Assembly: GCA_035995025.1 (NCBI GenBank)
Contig: DASYKY010000114.1
Span: forward strand, 7,031-71,030
DNA length: 64,000 nt
Source: Actinophytocola sp035995025
Lineage (GTDB): Bacteria; Actinomycetota; Actinomycetes; Mycobacteriales; Pseudonocardiaceae
Direction of reading: 5' to 3'
Shown here: positions 1-7,631 of the stretch, piece after piece
Layout: each line of letters starts with the position of its first letter
Numbering within the stretch: position 1 is the first letter of the stretch
Translations under genes and position numbers: made by a program
The notes under the pieces: model-generated
Told to the model about the DNA's origin: nothing
What the model saw: the letters and a program-made list of their open reading frames with translations, nothing else
The model's database searches: none

Positions 1-328
1 TCTCGATCGTGGCGTTGCCGTGGCCGTCCTCCACGGGCCACTTCTTCACCAGCTCGACCACCTCGGCGAGCGAGCCCGCCTCGACGAGGGTGTAGCCCGC
101 GACCATTTCCTTGGCCTCGGTGAACGGCCCGTCGATCACCGAGCGCTGCCCGCCGCTGAACCGCACCTTCATGCTCTTCGAGCTGGGCTGCAGCCCGGCG
201 CCGTCGAGCATCACGCCCGCCTTCACGAGCTCCTCGTTGTACTTCGTCATGGCCGCGAACAGCTCCTCGGACGGCAACGCGCCCGCCTCGGTCTCCTCGT
301 CCGCCCTGCGAATGATCATGAATCGCAA
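1..328 (-). CDS. YCII (DGPF-type) family protein, partial at window edge
   Basis: The 3' end of this gene lies beyond the window edge; 109 codons are visible. The signature IDGPFTEAKE at about residues 65-74 marks the YCII/DGPF family, small alpha/beta proteins of unknown reaction that are often encoded beside regulators. I chose a TTG start at 326-328 because GGAAGGGG lies 7 bases upstream and the N-terminus MRFMIIRR is typical; an internal ATG three codons later is the alternative. It lies 22 bases downstream of the WYL regulator on the same strand, so the two probably form one transcript. Function beyond the family name is not inferable. Confidence 0.85.
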   Translation of the reverse strand, partial: MRFMIIRRADEETEAGALPSEELFAAMTKYNEELVKAGVMLDGAGLQPSSKSMKVRFSGGQRSVIDGPFTEAKEMVAGYTLVEAGSLAEVVELVKKWPVEDGHGNATIE

Positions 329-350
329 CGTCCTGCCCCTTCCGTCGGCG

Positions 351-1379
351 TCAACCTAGCCGCTGACCACGCGTCGAACGAGCCGGCGCGGATTCGACAC
401 GGCGGCCCGGACTTTCTTCGCCGCCCGCGGCCCGGGACGCGCGGCCGGCGACGGCACGCAGGTGGTCGACCAGCTCGGGCGGCTCGTGCACCTCGACCTC
501 GCAGCCGAGCGTGAGCAGCCGGAACGCCAGCCACTCCAGGGTGTCCGCCGGGCTCTCCCAGCGGCACCGGCCGTCGGGCAGCGGCGTGCCGGTGCCGCCG
601 AGATGGGCGGGCACGGCGGGCAGGTCGAGCGTGACGACGGCCGCGTAGGTCGGCGCGCCGGAGTACATCTTGGCGGTGACGAACGCGGCGGGGTCCTGCT
701 CTGGCTGCTCGCGCGGCGTGGCCCGCGCGCCGGTCGCGAACGGCTCGGAGATCCGGTCCACCCGGTAGAGCCGCCAGTCCGCGCGGTCGACGTCGAACGC
801 GAGCAGGTACCAGCGGCGGTGCGCGGACACGAGCCGGTACGGCTCGACGTGCCGGCGGCCCTCGCCGCCTTCGGCGTTGCGGTAGCCGAACCGGACCCGC
901 TCGCGGTTCGCGATGGCGGCGGCGAGCAGCGTGAGGTGCGCCGGGTCCACGGCCGGCTGGCCGCCGGGCAGCGGCACGGTGGCCGCGCCGAGCGTGCCGA
1001 CCCGGTAGCGCAGCCGCGCGGGCAGGACCTGCTCGAGCTTGGTCAGCGCGCGAACGGACGCCTCCTCGATGCCGGCCACCGCGGCCCCGGCCGCCGACCG
1101 CAGCCCCACCGCGATCGCGACGGCCTCCTCGTCGTCGAGCAGCAGCGGCGGCATCGCGGCACCCGCGGCGAGCCGGTAGCCGCCCTCGGCACCCATCGTC
1201 GCGTGCACCGGGTAGCCCAGCGCGCGCAGGCGTTCCATGTCGCGGCGGACCGTGCGCGGGCTGACCTCGAGCCGCCGCGCCAGCTCGCTGCCCGGCCACT
1301 CGCGCGGGGTCTGCAGCAGCGACAGCAGCGCGAGCAGCCGGCCGGACGGATCGCTCATGTGCGCCAGCATGCCAGCCAT
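351..1379 (-). CDS. WYL-domain transcriptional regulator (YafY type)
   Basis: This 342-residue protein has an N-terminal helix-turn-helix (LARRLEVSPRTVRRDMERL, about residues 34-52) and a WYL domain around RRWYLLAFDVDRADWRLYRVDRI, the architecture of YafY-like ligand-sensing repressors and activators. It is divergent from the VOC gene at 1422 and upstream of the YCII gene, so those are its likely targets. No ribosome-binding site precedes the first ATG, but GATACT (1387-1392, read on the minus strand) lies exactly 7 bases before it, which suits a leaderless mRNA. The ATG at 1358 (MSDPSGR) is an alternative start with no better signal. Confidence 0.9.
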   Translation of the reverse strand: MAGMLAHMSDPSGRLLALLSLLQTPREWPGSELARRLEVSPRTVRRDMERLRALGYPVHATMGAEGGYRLAAGAAMPPLLLDDEEAVAIAVGLRSAAGAAVAGIEEASVRALTKLEQVLPARLRYRVGTLGAATVPLPGGQPAVDPAHLTLLAAAIANRERVRFGYRNAEGGEGRRHVEPYRLVSAHRRWYLLAFDVDRADWRLYRVDRISEPFATGARATPREQPEQDPAAFVTAKMYSGAPTYAAVVTLDLPAVPAHLGGTGTPLPDGRCRWESPADTLEWLAFRLLTLGCEVEVHEPPELVDHLRAVAGRASRAAGGEESPGRRVESAPARSTRGQRLG

Positions 1380-1383
1380 CTAG

Positions 1384-1408
1384 GACAGTATCCGGCCTAT
1401 ATGCCGTC
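1384..1408. promoter_or_regulatory. Divergent leaderless promoters with an imperfect dyad
   Basis: The 42-base gap between the WYL regulator and the VOC gene holds the dyad GACAGTAT-N9-ATGCCGTC, symmetric at GAC.G.AT/AT.C.GTC. It overlaps the minus-strand hexamer GATACT. TACAGT (1409-1414) lies 7 bases before the ATG at 1422 for the plus strand. The arrangement suggests autoregulation by the WYL protein. The dyad is imperfect, so the operator call is inference. Confidence 0.45.
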
Positions 1409-1421
1409 TACAGTCGTGCCC

Positions 1422-1895
1422 ATGAAGACGATCCCCGACGGCTACACGACCGTCACACCGTGGCTGATCAGCACGGACACCGCAGGGGAGCTGGAATTCA
1501 TCCGGGCCGCGTTCGGTGGCGAGGAGATCGCCCGGGTCGTGGGCGACGACGGGCGCATCGGGCACGCGGAGATCCGCATCGGGGACGCGATCGTGCTGCT
1601 GTTCGACCGGCCGGACGGCTGGCCGGCCACGCCGTGCTTCCTGCGCCTCTACGTCGCCGACGCCGACGAGACGTACCGCCGCGCGCAGGAGGCCGGGGCG
1701 GCCCCGGTGACCGAGCCGACCGAGCTGTTCTGGGGCGACCGGGTCGGCCGGGTCCGCGACCCGCTCGGCAACGTGTGGTGGATCCAGCAGCGGGTGGCCG
1801 AGCTGACGCCCGCCGAGGTCGAGGAGCGCGCGGCACAGCCGGAGTTCGCCGCGGCCATGCGGTTTGTGACGAGCGCGAAGCCGTTCGCGTCGTGA
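1422..1895 (+). CDS. VOC/PhnB-like (glyoxalase-fold) protein
   Basis: The 157-residue product begins MKTIPDGYTTVTPWLIS and contains the repeated beta-alpha-beta-beta-beta pattern of the vicinal oxygen chelate fold, with the PhnB-like signatures EFIRAAFGGEE near the N-terminus and DPLGNVWWIQQ near the C-terminus. Proteins of this subgroup are usually annotated as glyoxalase or bleomycin-resistance-like; the substrate is unknown and neither role should be assumed. The ATG at 1422 has no Shine-Dalgarno sequence but follows TACAGT by 7 bases. Its TGA overlaps the GTG of the next frame, so the two are translationally coupled. An in-frame ATG at 1401 would add seven residues. Confidence 0.85.
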   Translation: MKTIPDGYTTVTPWLISTDTAGELEFIRAAFGGEEIARVVGDDGRIGHAEIRIGDAIVLLFDRPDGWPATPCFLRLYVADADETYRRAQEAGAAPVTEPTELFWGDRVGRVRDPLGNVWWIQQRVAELTPAEVEERAAQPEFAAAMRFVTSAKPFAS

Positions 1896-2206
1896 ACCCG
1901 TTCCGTGTCGACGTGCCGCAGGCCGACCTCGACGACCTGGACCAGTTCACCACCGACATCGACGGGCAGACCGTGCACTTCCTCCACGTCCGGTACGAGC
2001 GGTTCGGCGTGCACGGCAACGACGCGGGCGCGCTGATCTCGCCCGAGGTGGCCCGGCTCGCGCCCGGCCGGGTGCTCGGCGTGCACGTGTCCGGTGGGCT
2101 CGGCATCCCGTCCGGCGCGGACTTCGCCGAGCTGACCGAGGACCTGCCGGACCTGCCGGCCGCGGACATCCGCCGGTTCTTCGACACCGTCGCGGCTCGC
2201 GCATGA
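1892..2206 (+). pseudogene. Internally deleted epoxide hydrolase remnant
   Basis: This 104-codon frame is a collapsed alpha/beta-hydrolase of the epoxide hydrolase family. Residues 1-15 (VNPFRVDVPQADLDD) match the start of the EHN domain. VHFLHVR matches its end. RFGVHGNDAGALISPEVARL matches the mid-protein segment that normally reads like GGDWGAxVSPxLGRL. FAELTEDLPDLPAADIRRFF matches the usual C-terminus. The nucleophile and cap regions are gone, and a working member is about 370-400 residues, so it cannot be a functional hydrolase. The frame remains open, with GTGA and ATGA overlaps to both neighbours, so it may still be translated as a coupling bridge. Confidence 0.7.
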
Positions 2207-3324
2207 TCGAGCTGACCTGGGCGCAGGTGTGCGCGCGGCGGCTTGCCCGGCACGGGCTGGCCGCGTCACTGCCGGGCACACCCGCGGACGTCGCCGCGGC
2301 GGTCGCCGGCACGCATGCGCAGGTGCTGTCCGCGGCTGAGCTGTCCATCGGGCTGCGGCTCGACGGCGTGACCCGGGCCGGCGTGCGGCACGCGCTGTGG
2401 AGCGAGCGGAGCCTGGTCAAGACGTTCGGCCCGCGCGGCACCGTGCACCTGCTGGCCACCCGCGACCTGCCGATGTGGACCGGCGCGCTGTCCACGGTGC
2501 CGCGGCAGAACCCGATGCCGGCGGCGGTGCGGATGAACGACGAGCAGACCGCCGCCGTGCTCGACGCGATCGAGCACGCGGTCGCGGACGCCGAGCTGAC
2601 CGTGGACGAGCTGACCGATGCGGTCGTCGCGGCGTGCGGCTCGTGGGCGGGCGATCCGGTGATGGAGGCGTTCCAGGGCAAGTGGCCGCGCTGGCGGCAG
2701 GTCATGCACCTGGCCGGGATGCGCGGCGCGCTGTGCTTCGGGCGCAACCGCGGGCGGAACGTGACCTACACCGGCCCGCGCCGCTGGCTGCCCGACCTCG
2801 AACCGGCCGCGGACGCGCTGCCGGACGTGCTGGCCCGCTACCTGTACGCCTTCGGCCCGTCGACCCCGGAGCGGTTCGCGAACTGGCTGTCGGCACCGCT
2901 TGCTTGGGCACGCAACGTCTTCGAGTCCGCCACCCTCGACGAGGTCGAGGTCGACGGCGACGTTGCGTGGGTGAGCAAGGGCGACACGGAGGTGCCGGAC
3001 GAGCCGCCGCGCGGACTGCGGCTGCTCCCCTACTTCGACACGTACGCATACGCGGTCGGCAACGACCGGGCGCGGCTGAACCCCGGCGTCGCGGCGCGGC
3101 GGGCGGCGGGCAACTTCCAGGTCCTGCTCGTCGACGGCGTGGTCGGCGGGCTGTGGCACCAGCGCCGGTCCGGCAGGCGGGCGGCGATCACCGTCGAGCC
3201 GTTCGGCCGGCTGCCGAAAGCTCGGCGCCGCGAGCTGGACGAGCAGGTCGCCCGGGTCGGCGAGGTCCTCGAGGCGACCCCGGAGCTGACGATCGGTGAG
3301 GTGACGGTCGGCGGACACGCCTAG
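2203..3324 (+). CDS. Winged-helix DNA-binding domain protein (HTH_42/YcaQ-like)
   Basis: This 373-residue protein matches the actinobacterial 'winged helix DNA-binding domain-containing protein' family (HTH_42, related to YcaQ/AlkX). Recognisable parts are the N-terminal ARRLARHGLAA, the SLVKTFGPRGTVHLLATRDLP stretch and the C-terminal LRLLPYFDTYAYAV and GLWHQRR segments. Relatives include DNA glycosylases acting on interstrand crosslinks, but many members have no known activity, and I cannot assign a glycosylase role here. Its ATG overlaps the TGA of the preceding remnant (ATGA), so it probably shares a transcript with the VOC gene. It ends 54 bases before recQ. Confidence 0.8.
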   Translation: MIELTWAQVCARRLARHGLAASLPGTPADVAAAVAGTHAQVLSAAELSIGLRLDGVTRAGVRHALWSERSLVKTFGPRGTVHLLATRDLPMWTGALSTVPRQNPMPAAVRMNDEQTAAVLDAIEHAVADAELTVDELTDAVVAACGSWAGDPVMEAFQGKWPRWRQVMHLAGMRGALCFGRNRGRNVTYTGPRRWLPDLEPAADALPDVLARYLYAFGPSTPERFANWLSAPLAWARNVFESATLDEVEVDGDVAWVSKGDTEVPDEPPRGLRLLPYFDTYAYAVGNDRARLNPGVAARRAAGNFQVLLVDGVVGGLWHQRRSGRRAAITVEPFGRLPKARRRELDEQVARVGEVLEATPELTIGEVTVGGHA

Positions 3325-3366
3325 CCTCCTTGTGGACAACTCCCGGGAACCGTCGGGGCGCGCCCA

Positions 3367-3372
3367 TAGAAT
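3367..3372 (+). promoter_or_regulatory. Candidate -10 (TAGAAT) of a leaderless recQ mRNA
   Basis: TAGAAT ends 6 bases before the recQ GTG at 3379, and no Shine-Dalgarno sequence is present, as expected of a leaderless actinobacterial transcript. No convincing -35 hexamer is visible. Confidence 0.4.
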
Positions 3373-3378
3373 CGCCGC

Positions 3379-5229
3379 GTGACTGTCCCCGCCGACACCG
3401 ACGAACACACCCAGCGCACCGCCGAGACCCTGCGCCGGGTCTTCGGCTACGACGCCTTCCGCGGCGACCAGCAGGAGATCATCGACCACGTCGTCCGCGG
3501 CGGCGACGCGCTCGTGCTGATGCCGACCGGCGGCGGCAAGTCGCTGTGCTATCAGATCCCGGCGCTGGTCCGCGACGGCGTCGGCGTGGTGGTCTCCCCG
3601 CTCATCGCGTTGATGCAGGACCAGGTCGACGCGCTCACCGCGCTCGGCGTGCGGGCCGGATTCCTCAACTCCACCCAGGACTTCGAGCAGCGCCGCGAGG
3701 TCGAGGCGGCGTTCCTCTCGGGCGAGCTCGACCTGCTCTACCTCGCACCGGAGCGGCTCAAGGTCGAGTCCACGCTGCGGCTGCTCGACCGCGGCACGAT
3801 CGCGCTGTTCGCCATCGACGAGGCGCACTGTGTCGCGCAGTGGGGCCACGACTTCCGGCCCGACTATCTGGAGCTCTCCGCGCTGCACGAGCGCTGGCCG
3901 ACCGTGCCGCGCATCGCGCTGACCGCGACGGCCACCGACGCCACGCGCAAGGAGATCGCGACCCGGCTCAACCTCACCGAGGCCCGGCACTTCGTGTCGA
4001 GCTTCGACCGGCCCAACATCCAGTACCGCATCGTCGGGAAGAACAGGCCGGATCAGCAGCTGCTGGAGCTGCTGACCACCGAGCACAAGGGCGACGCGGG
4101 CATCGTGTACTGCCTGTCCCGGGCGTCGACCGAGCGCACGGCCGGTTTCCTCAGCCAGAACGGGATCGAGGCGCTGCCCTACCACGCTGGGCTCGACGCG
4201 CGCACCCGCGCGAGGAACCAGGCGCGGTTCCTCCGCGAGGACGGCCTGGTGGTCGTCGCGACGATCGCGTTCGGCATGGGCATCGACAAGCCGGACGTGC
4301 GGTTCGTCGCGCACCTCGACCTGCCGAAGTCGGTCGAGGGCTACTACCAGGAGACGGGCCGCGCCGGCCGCGACGGCCTGCCCTCGACGGCGTGGCTGGC
4401 ATACGGGCTGCAGGACGTCGTGCAGCAGCGCAAGATGATCGCCACGTCCGAGGGCGACGACGCGCACCGGCGGCGGCTGGGCACGCACCTCGACGCGATG
4501 CTGGCGCTGTGCGAGACGGTCGAGTGCCGGCGGGTGCAGCTGCTCAACTACTTCGGTGAGCGGGCCGAGCCGTGCGGCAACTGCGACACGTGCCTGTCGC
4601 CGCCGGAAGCGTGGGACGGCACGGTCCCGGCGCAGAAGGTGCTGTCCGCGGTGTACCGGCTGGACCGCGAGCGGCGCCAGAAGTTCGGCGTCGGGCACGT
4701 CGTGGACATCCTGCTCGGCCGCACGACCGCGAAGGTCACCCAGTTCGGCCACGAGTCGCTGACGGTGTTCGGCGTGGGCCCGGAGCTGTCCGAGCCGGAG
4801 TGGCGGGGCGTGGTGCGCCAGATGCTGGCGCAGGGCCTGCTGACGGTGGAGGGCGACCACGGCACGCTGGTGCTGACCGAGGCGAGCGCCGAGGTCCTGG
4901 GCCGCCGGCGCGAGGTTCGTCTGCGCCAGGAGCCGAAGCGGGCGGCCCGCTCGTCGTCCTCGTCGCGCGGCAAGTCGGCGGCCGCGGTGGCCGAGCTGCC
5001 GGAGGCGGCCAAGCCGGTGTTCGAGCGCCTCCGCGCCTGGCGCGCCGCCACGGCGAAGGAGCAGGGCGTGCCGGCGTACGTGATCTTCCACGACGCGACG
5101 CTGCGCCAGATCGCCGCGCAGACCCCGGCCACCCTGGCGGAGCTGGGCATGGTGAACGGCGTGGGCGAGAACAAGCTGGCGAAGTACGGCCAACAGATCC
5201 TCGATACTGTGCTGCCTCCCCGGGATTGA
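3379..5229 (+). CDS. recQ: ATP-dependent DNA helicase RecQ
   Basis: This 616-residue superfamily 2 helicase unwinds DNA 3' to 5' in recombination repair and replication-fork rescue. The Walker A motif PTGGGKS is at residues 49-55 and DEAH at 147-150, inside the RecQ-typical IDEAHCVAQWGHDFRPDY. The helicase C lobe includes ETGRAGRDG. A Zn-binding RQC region is marked by VECRRVQLL and EPCGNCDTC. An HRDC domain occupies roughly residues 540-610. Length and domain order are those of bacterial RecQ. The GTG start follows TAGAAT without a ribosome-binding site. The last codons (LPPRD) and stop are formed by the 5' box of the dispersed repeat at 5214. Confidence 0.97.
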   Translation: MTVPADTDEHTQRTAETLRRVFGYDAFRGDQQEIIDHVVRGGDALVLMPTGGGKSLCYQIPALVRDGVGVVVSPLIALMQDQVDALTALGVRAGFLNSTQDFEQRREVEAAFLSGELDLLYLAPERLKVESTLRLLDRGTIALFAIDEAHCVAQWGHDFRPDYLELSALHERWPTVPRIALTATATDATRKEIATRLNLTEARHFVSSFDRPNIQYRIVGKNRPDQQLLELLTTEHKGDAGIVYCLSRASTERTAGFLSQNGIEALPYHAGLDARTRARNQARFLREDGLVVVATIAFGMGIDKPDVRFVAHLDLPKSVEGYYQETGRAGRDGLPSTAWLAYGLQDVVQQRKMIATSEGDDAHRRRLGTHLDAMLALCETVECRRVQLLNYFGERAEPCGNCDTCLSPPEAWDGTVPAQKVLSAVYRLDRERRQKFGVGHVVDILLGRTTAKVTQFGHESLTVFGVGPELSEPEWRGVVRQMLAQGLLTVEGDHGTLVLTEASAEVLGRRREVRLRQEPKRAARSSSSSRGKSAAAVAELPEAAKPVFERLRAWRAATAKEQGVPAYVIFHDATLRQIAAQTPATLAELGMVNGVGENKLAKYGQQILDTVLPPRD

Positions 5230-5313
5230 GACTTGGGGTCGCCTTTGGTTGAACTGTCGGCTTTGGCGCGTACTTGTGGCTGGGTTGCGTCCCGCTCCCC
5301 TTAGGTGCTGTTC
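5214..5313 (+). repeat. Dispersed two-box repeat, copy A
   Basis: The 5' box GCCTCCCCGG begins inside the last codons of recQ. The 3' box begins GTACTTGTGGCTGGGTTGCG at 5270, so the box starts are 54 bases apart, and it ends in a TTAGGTGCTGTT variant. A partial duplicate of the last 20 bases follows at about 5319-5340 (GGTTCCTTTGGGGGCGGTTC). The element is read in the same direction as recQ. Other copies lie at 21435, 31729, 46088 and 61663. Confidence 0.85.
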
Positions 5314-5407
5314 TCGACGGTTCCTTTGGGGGCGGTTCTCAACGCGGGCTTCACTCCGTCGATGGCACTGTCGGGTCGGTCGGGGCTCCGGCGACTGAGG
5401 GAGACGC

Positions 5408-6601
5408 GTGGCCTACGTCATCGGTGTGGTGCTGTTCGCCCTGGGGATCGGGATCTCGCTGGCGCTGCACGAGTTCGGGCACCTGCTCGCCGGCAAGGCG
5501 TTCGGGATGAAGGTGCGGCGCTACTTCGTCGGCATAGGGCCGACCGTCTTCTCGTTCCGGCGCGGGGAGACCGAGTACGGCCTCAAGTGGCTCCCGGTGG
5601 GCGGCTTCTGCGACATCGCCGGCATGACCACCCTCGACGAGCTCACCCCCGACGAGGAACGCCGGGCCATGTGGAGGCACCAGGCCTGGAAGCGGATCAC
5701 CGTCATGCTCGCCGGCCCGATCACCCATTTCGCCCTCGCGTTCGGCATCCTCTACCTGCTCGCCACCACGCTCGGGCTGCCCAACGTCGCCGAGAAGCCC
5801 GTCGTCTCCCAGGTCTCCGCCTGCGTCGCCGACGCGCGCACCGCCGAGCAGCTCGCCCACCCCACCTGCGGGGCGGGCGCGACCGGCCCCGCGCAGGCCG
5901 CCGGCATCCGGCCCGGCGACGAGATCGTCGGCGTCGGCGGCACCGCCACCCCGACCTGGACCGCGATGGTCGCCGCCGTGCAGGGCTCCAGCGGCCCCAC
6001 CGTGTTCGACGTGCGCCGCGGCGAGGCGGTCCTGCGCCTGACCGTCGACGTCCCGCGGCTCGACCGGCCCGGCCAGACCGCGGCGGTGGGCGTCGCCGGC
6101 GTCTCCGCCAGCACCGCGTTCGCCTACGGGCCGCTCGACGGGATCGGCGCCACCGCGAGCTTCTCCGCCGACATGATCGGCCAGACCGCCCAGAAGCTCG
6201 CCCAGTTCCCGCAACGCATCCCGGCCGTCGTCAGCTCGATCTTCGGCGCCGAACGCGACCCGGACACGCCCGTCAGCGTCGTCGGCGCGAGCCGGATCGG
6301 CGGTGAGGCCGTCGAGGCCGGGCTGTGGCAGCTGTTCTTCCTTCTGCTCGCCGGGCTGAACTTCTTCATGGGCGTGTTCAACCTGCTGCCGCTGCTGCCG
6401 ATGGACGGCGGCCACATCGCGATCATCGGCTACGAGCGGGTCCGCAACTGGCTGCGCGAACGCCGCGGCAAGACCGCCGCGGCGCCGGTCGACTTCACCC
6501 GGCTGTCCACGGTCACGATGGTCCTGGTTCTCATCGGCGGCGCGGTCATGCTGCTGACGATCACCGCCGACATCGTCAACCCGATCCGGATCACCCAGTA
6601 A
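5408..6601 (+). CDS. Site-2 (M50) intramembrane metalloprotease, Rip1/RseP-like
   Basis: This 397-residue membrane zinc protease is expected to cleave membrane-anchored anti-sigma factors. The first transmembrane helix carries HEFGH (H21, E22, H25). The N-terminal MKVRRYFVGIGPT and GGFCDIAGMT segments closely resemble mycobacterial Rip1 as I recall it. A PDZ domain lies at about residues 130-225, with two cysteines (SACVAD, PTCGAG) in its insert. LLPLLPMDGGH supplies the third zinc ligand, and the protein ends NPIRITQ. The GTG start has GAGGGAG upstream. Rip1 orthologues usually lie in the dxr-ispG cluster, so this copy next to recQ may be a paralogue. Confidence 0.92.
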   Translation: MAYVIGVVLFALGIGISLALHEFGHLLAGKAFGMKVRRYFVGIGPTVFSFRRGETEYGLKWLPVGGFCDIAGMTTLDELTPDEERRAMWRHQAWKRITVMLAGPITHFALAFGILYLLATTLGLPNVAEKPVVSQVSACVADARTAEQLAHPTCGAGATGPAQAAGIRPGDEIVGVGGTATPTWTAMVAAVQGSSGPTVFDVRRGEAVLRLTVDVPRLDRPGQTAAVGVAGVSASTAFAYGPLDGIGATASFSADMIGQTAQKLAQFPQRIPAVVSSIFGAERDPDTPVSVVGASRIGGEAVEAGLWQLFFLLLAGLNFFMGVFNLLPLLPMDGGHIAIIGYERVRNWLRERRGKTAAAPVDFTRLSTVTMVLVLIGGAVMLLTITADIVNPIRITQ

Positions 6602-7565
6602 CCGGCGTCTCGTCGTCGTACACGCGCGTCACCATGCGGCCGTCGCGCGTGACGTAGCCGTTGACGATGCCCGGACTGCAGTGGGGCGTGGCGAGCTCGC
6701 CGCCCGGCGACAACGCGATCGCGCCACCGGTCGCACCCAGCGCGGGGATCCTCTCCAGCACCACCGTGCATGCCGCCCGCGACACGTCCGCGCCGGTGTA
6801 GGCCATGAGCGCGGCGATGTCGTACGCGGCCACCGCACGCAGGAACACCTCGCCGGTGCCCGTGCAGGACACCGCGACCGTGCGGTTGTCGGCGTAGGTG
6901 CCGGCGCCGATCACCGGTGTGTCGCCGACCCGGCCGGCGAGCATGTTGGTCATCCCGCCGGTGGAGGTGGCGGCCGCGACGTCGCCCGCCGCGTCGACCG
7001 CGACGGCACCGACCGTGCCGCCGCCCGGCTCCCGCTCGGCGTCCGGCTTCTTGGCCGCCTGCAACGCGTCCCACCGCCGCTGCGTGAAGAAGTAGTCCTG
7101 AGTGGAGTACGGCACGCCGTGGCGCAGCGCGAACGCCTCCGCGCCGTCGCCGGCGAGCAGCACGTGGTCCGAGCGCTCCATCACCAGGCGCGCCAACGAG
7201 ATCGGGTTGCGCACGTGCCGCACGCCGGTGACCGCGCCCGCCGTCAGGTCCCGGCCGCTCATGATCGACGCGTCCAGCTCGTGGCCGGCGTCGGCGGTGA
7301 AGACCGCACCCCGGCCCGCATTGAAGTTCGGATGGTCCTCCAGCTCGCGCACGGCGGCCTCGACAGCGTCCAGGCTCGGCCCGCCCGCCGCCAGCACGGC
7401 GTGCCCCGCACGCAGCGCCGCGGTCAGCCCGTCGTGGTAGGCGCGCTCGCGCTCGGCGGAGATGCCGCCGCGCGGCACGGTGCCCGCGCCGCCGTGCACG
7501 GCGAGGAGGACGTCGCGGATCGCCGATCCGCCGGACGAAGTGGACTCGCTGCGGACGGACGGCAT
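6591..7565 (-). CDS. Isoaspartyl peptidase / type 2 L-asparaginase (Ntn hydrolase)
   Basis: This 324-residue precursor matches the plant-type asparaginase/isoaspartyl dipeptidase family, which hydrolyses L-asparagine and beta-aspartyl dipeptides. Visible motifs are LAVHGGAGTVPR (23-32), HPNFNAGRGAVF and the autocleavage site GGGTVGAVAVD. T184 would become the N-terminal nucleophile after self-cleavage, and STGGMTNMLAGRVGDTPVIG follows in the beta chain. It converges on the protease gene with an 11-base overlap. No ribosome-binding site is visible, but TAGTTT (7572-7577, minus strand) lies 6 bases before the ATG, so a leaderless start is likely. Confidence 0.93.
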   Translation of the reverse strand: MPSVRSESTSSGGSAIRDVLLAVHGGAGTVPRGGISAERERAYHDGLTAALRAGHAVLAAGGPSLDAVEAAVRELEDHPNFNAGRGAVFTADAGHELDASIMSGRDLTAGAVTGVRHVRNPISLARLVMERSDHVLLAGDGAEAFALRHGVPYSTQDYFFTQRRWDALQAAKKPDAEREPGGGTVGAVAVDAAGDVAAATSTGGMTNMLAGRVGDTPVIGAGTYADNRTVAVSCTGTGEVFLRAVAAYDIAALMAYTGADVSRAACTVVLERIPALGATGGAIALSPGGELATPHCSPGIVNGYVTRDGRMVTRVYDDETPVTG

Positions 7566-7631
7566 GAGATCAAACTACCGGCCTGGGACGTTCGGCTTTA
7601 CCTTCGGCCACTTTGCGGGTATGTCTTGGCC

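Noticed and set aside
2266..5193. A 975-codon open frame on the minus strand opposite recQ and the winged-helix gene
   Set aside because: It is a shadow caused by high GC: composition is His/Arg/Ala/Gly noise with no motif, while the plus-strand frames carry complete conserved domains.
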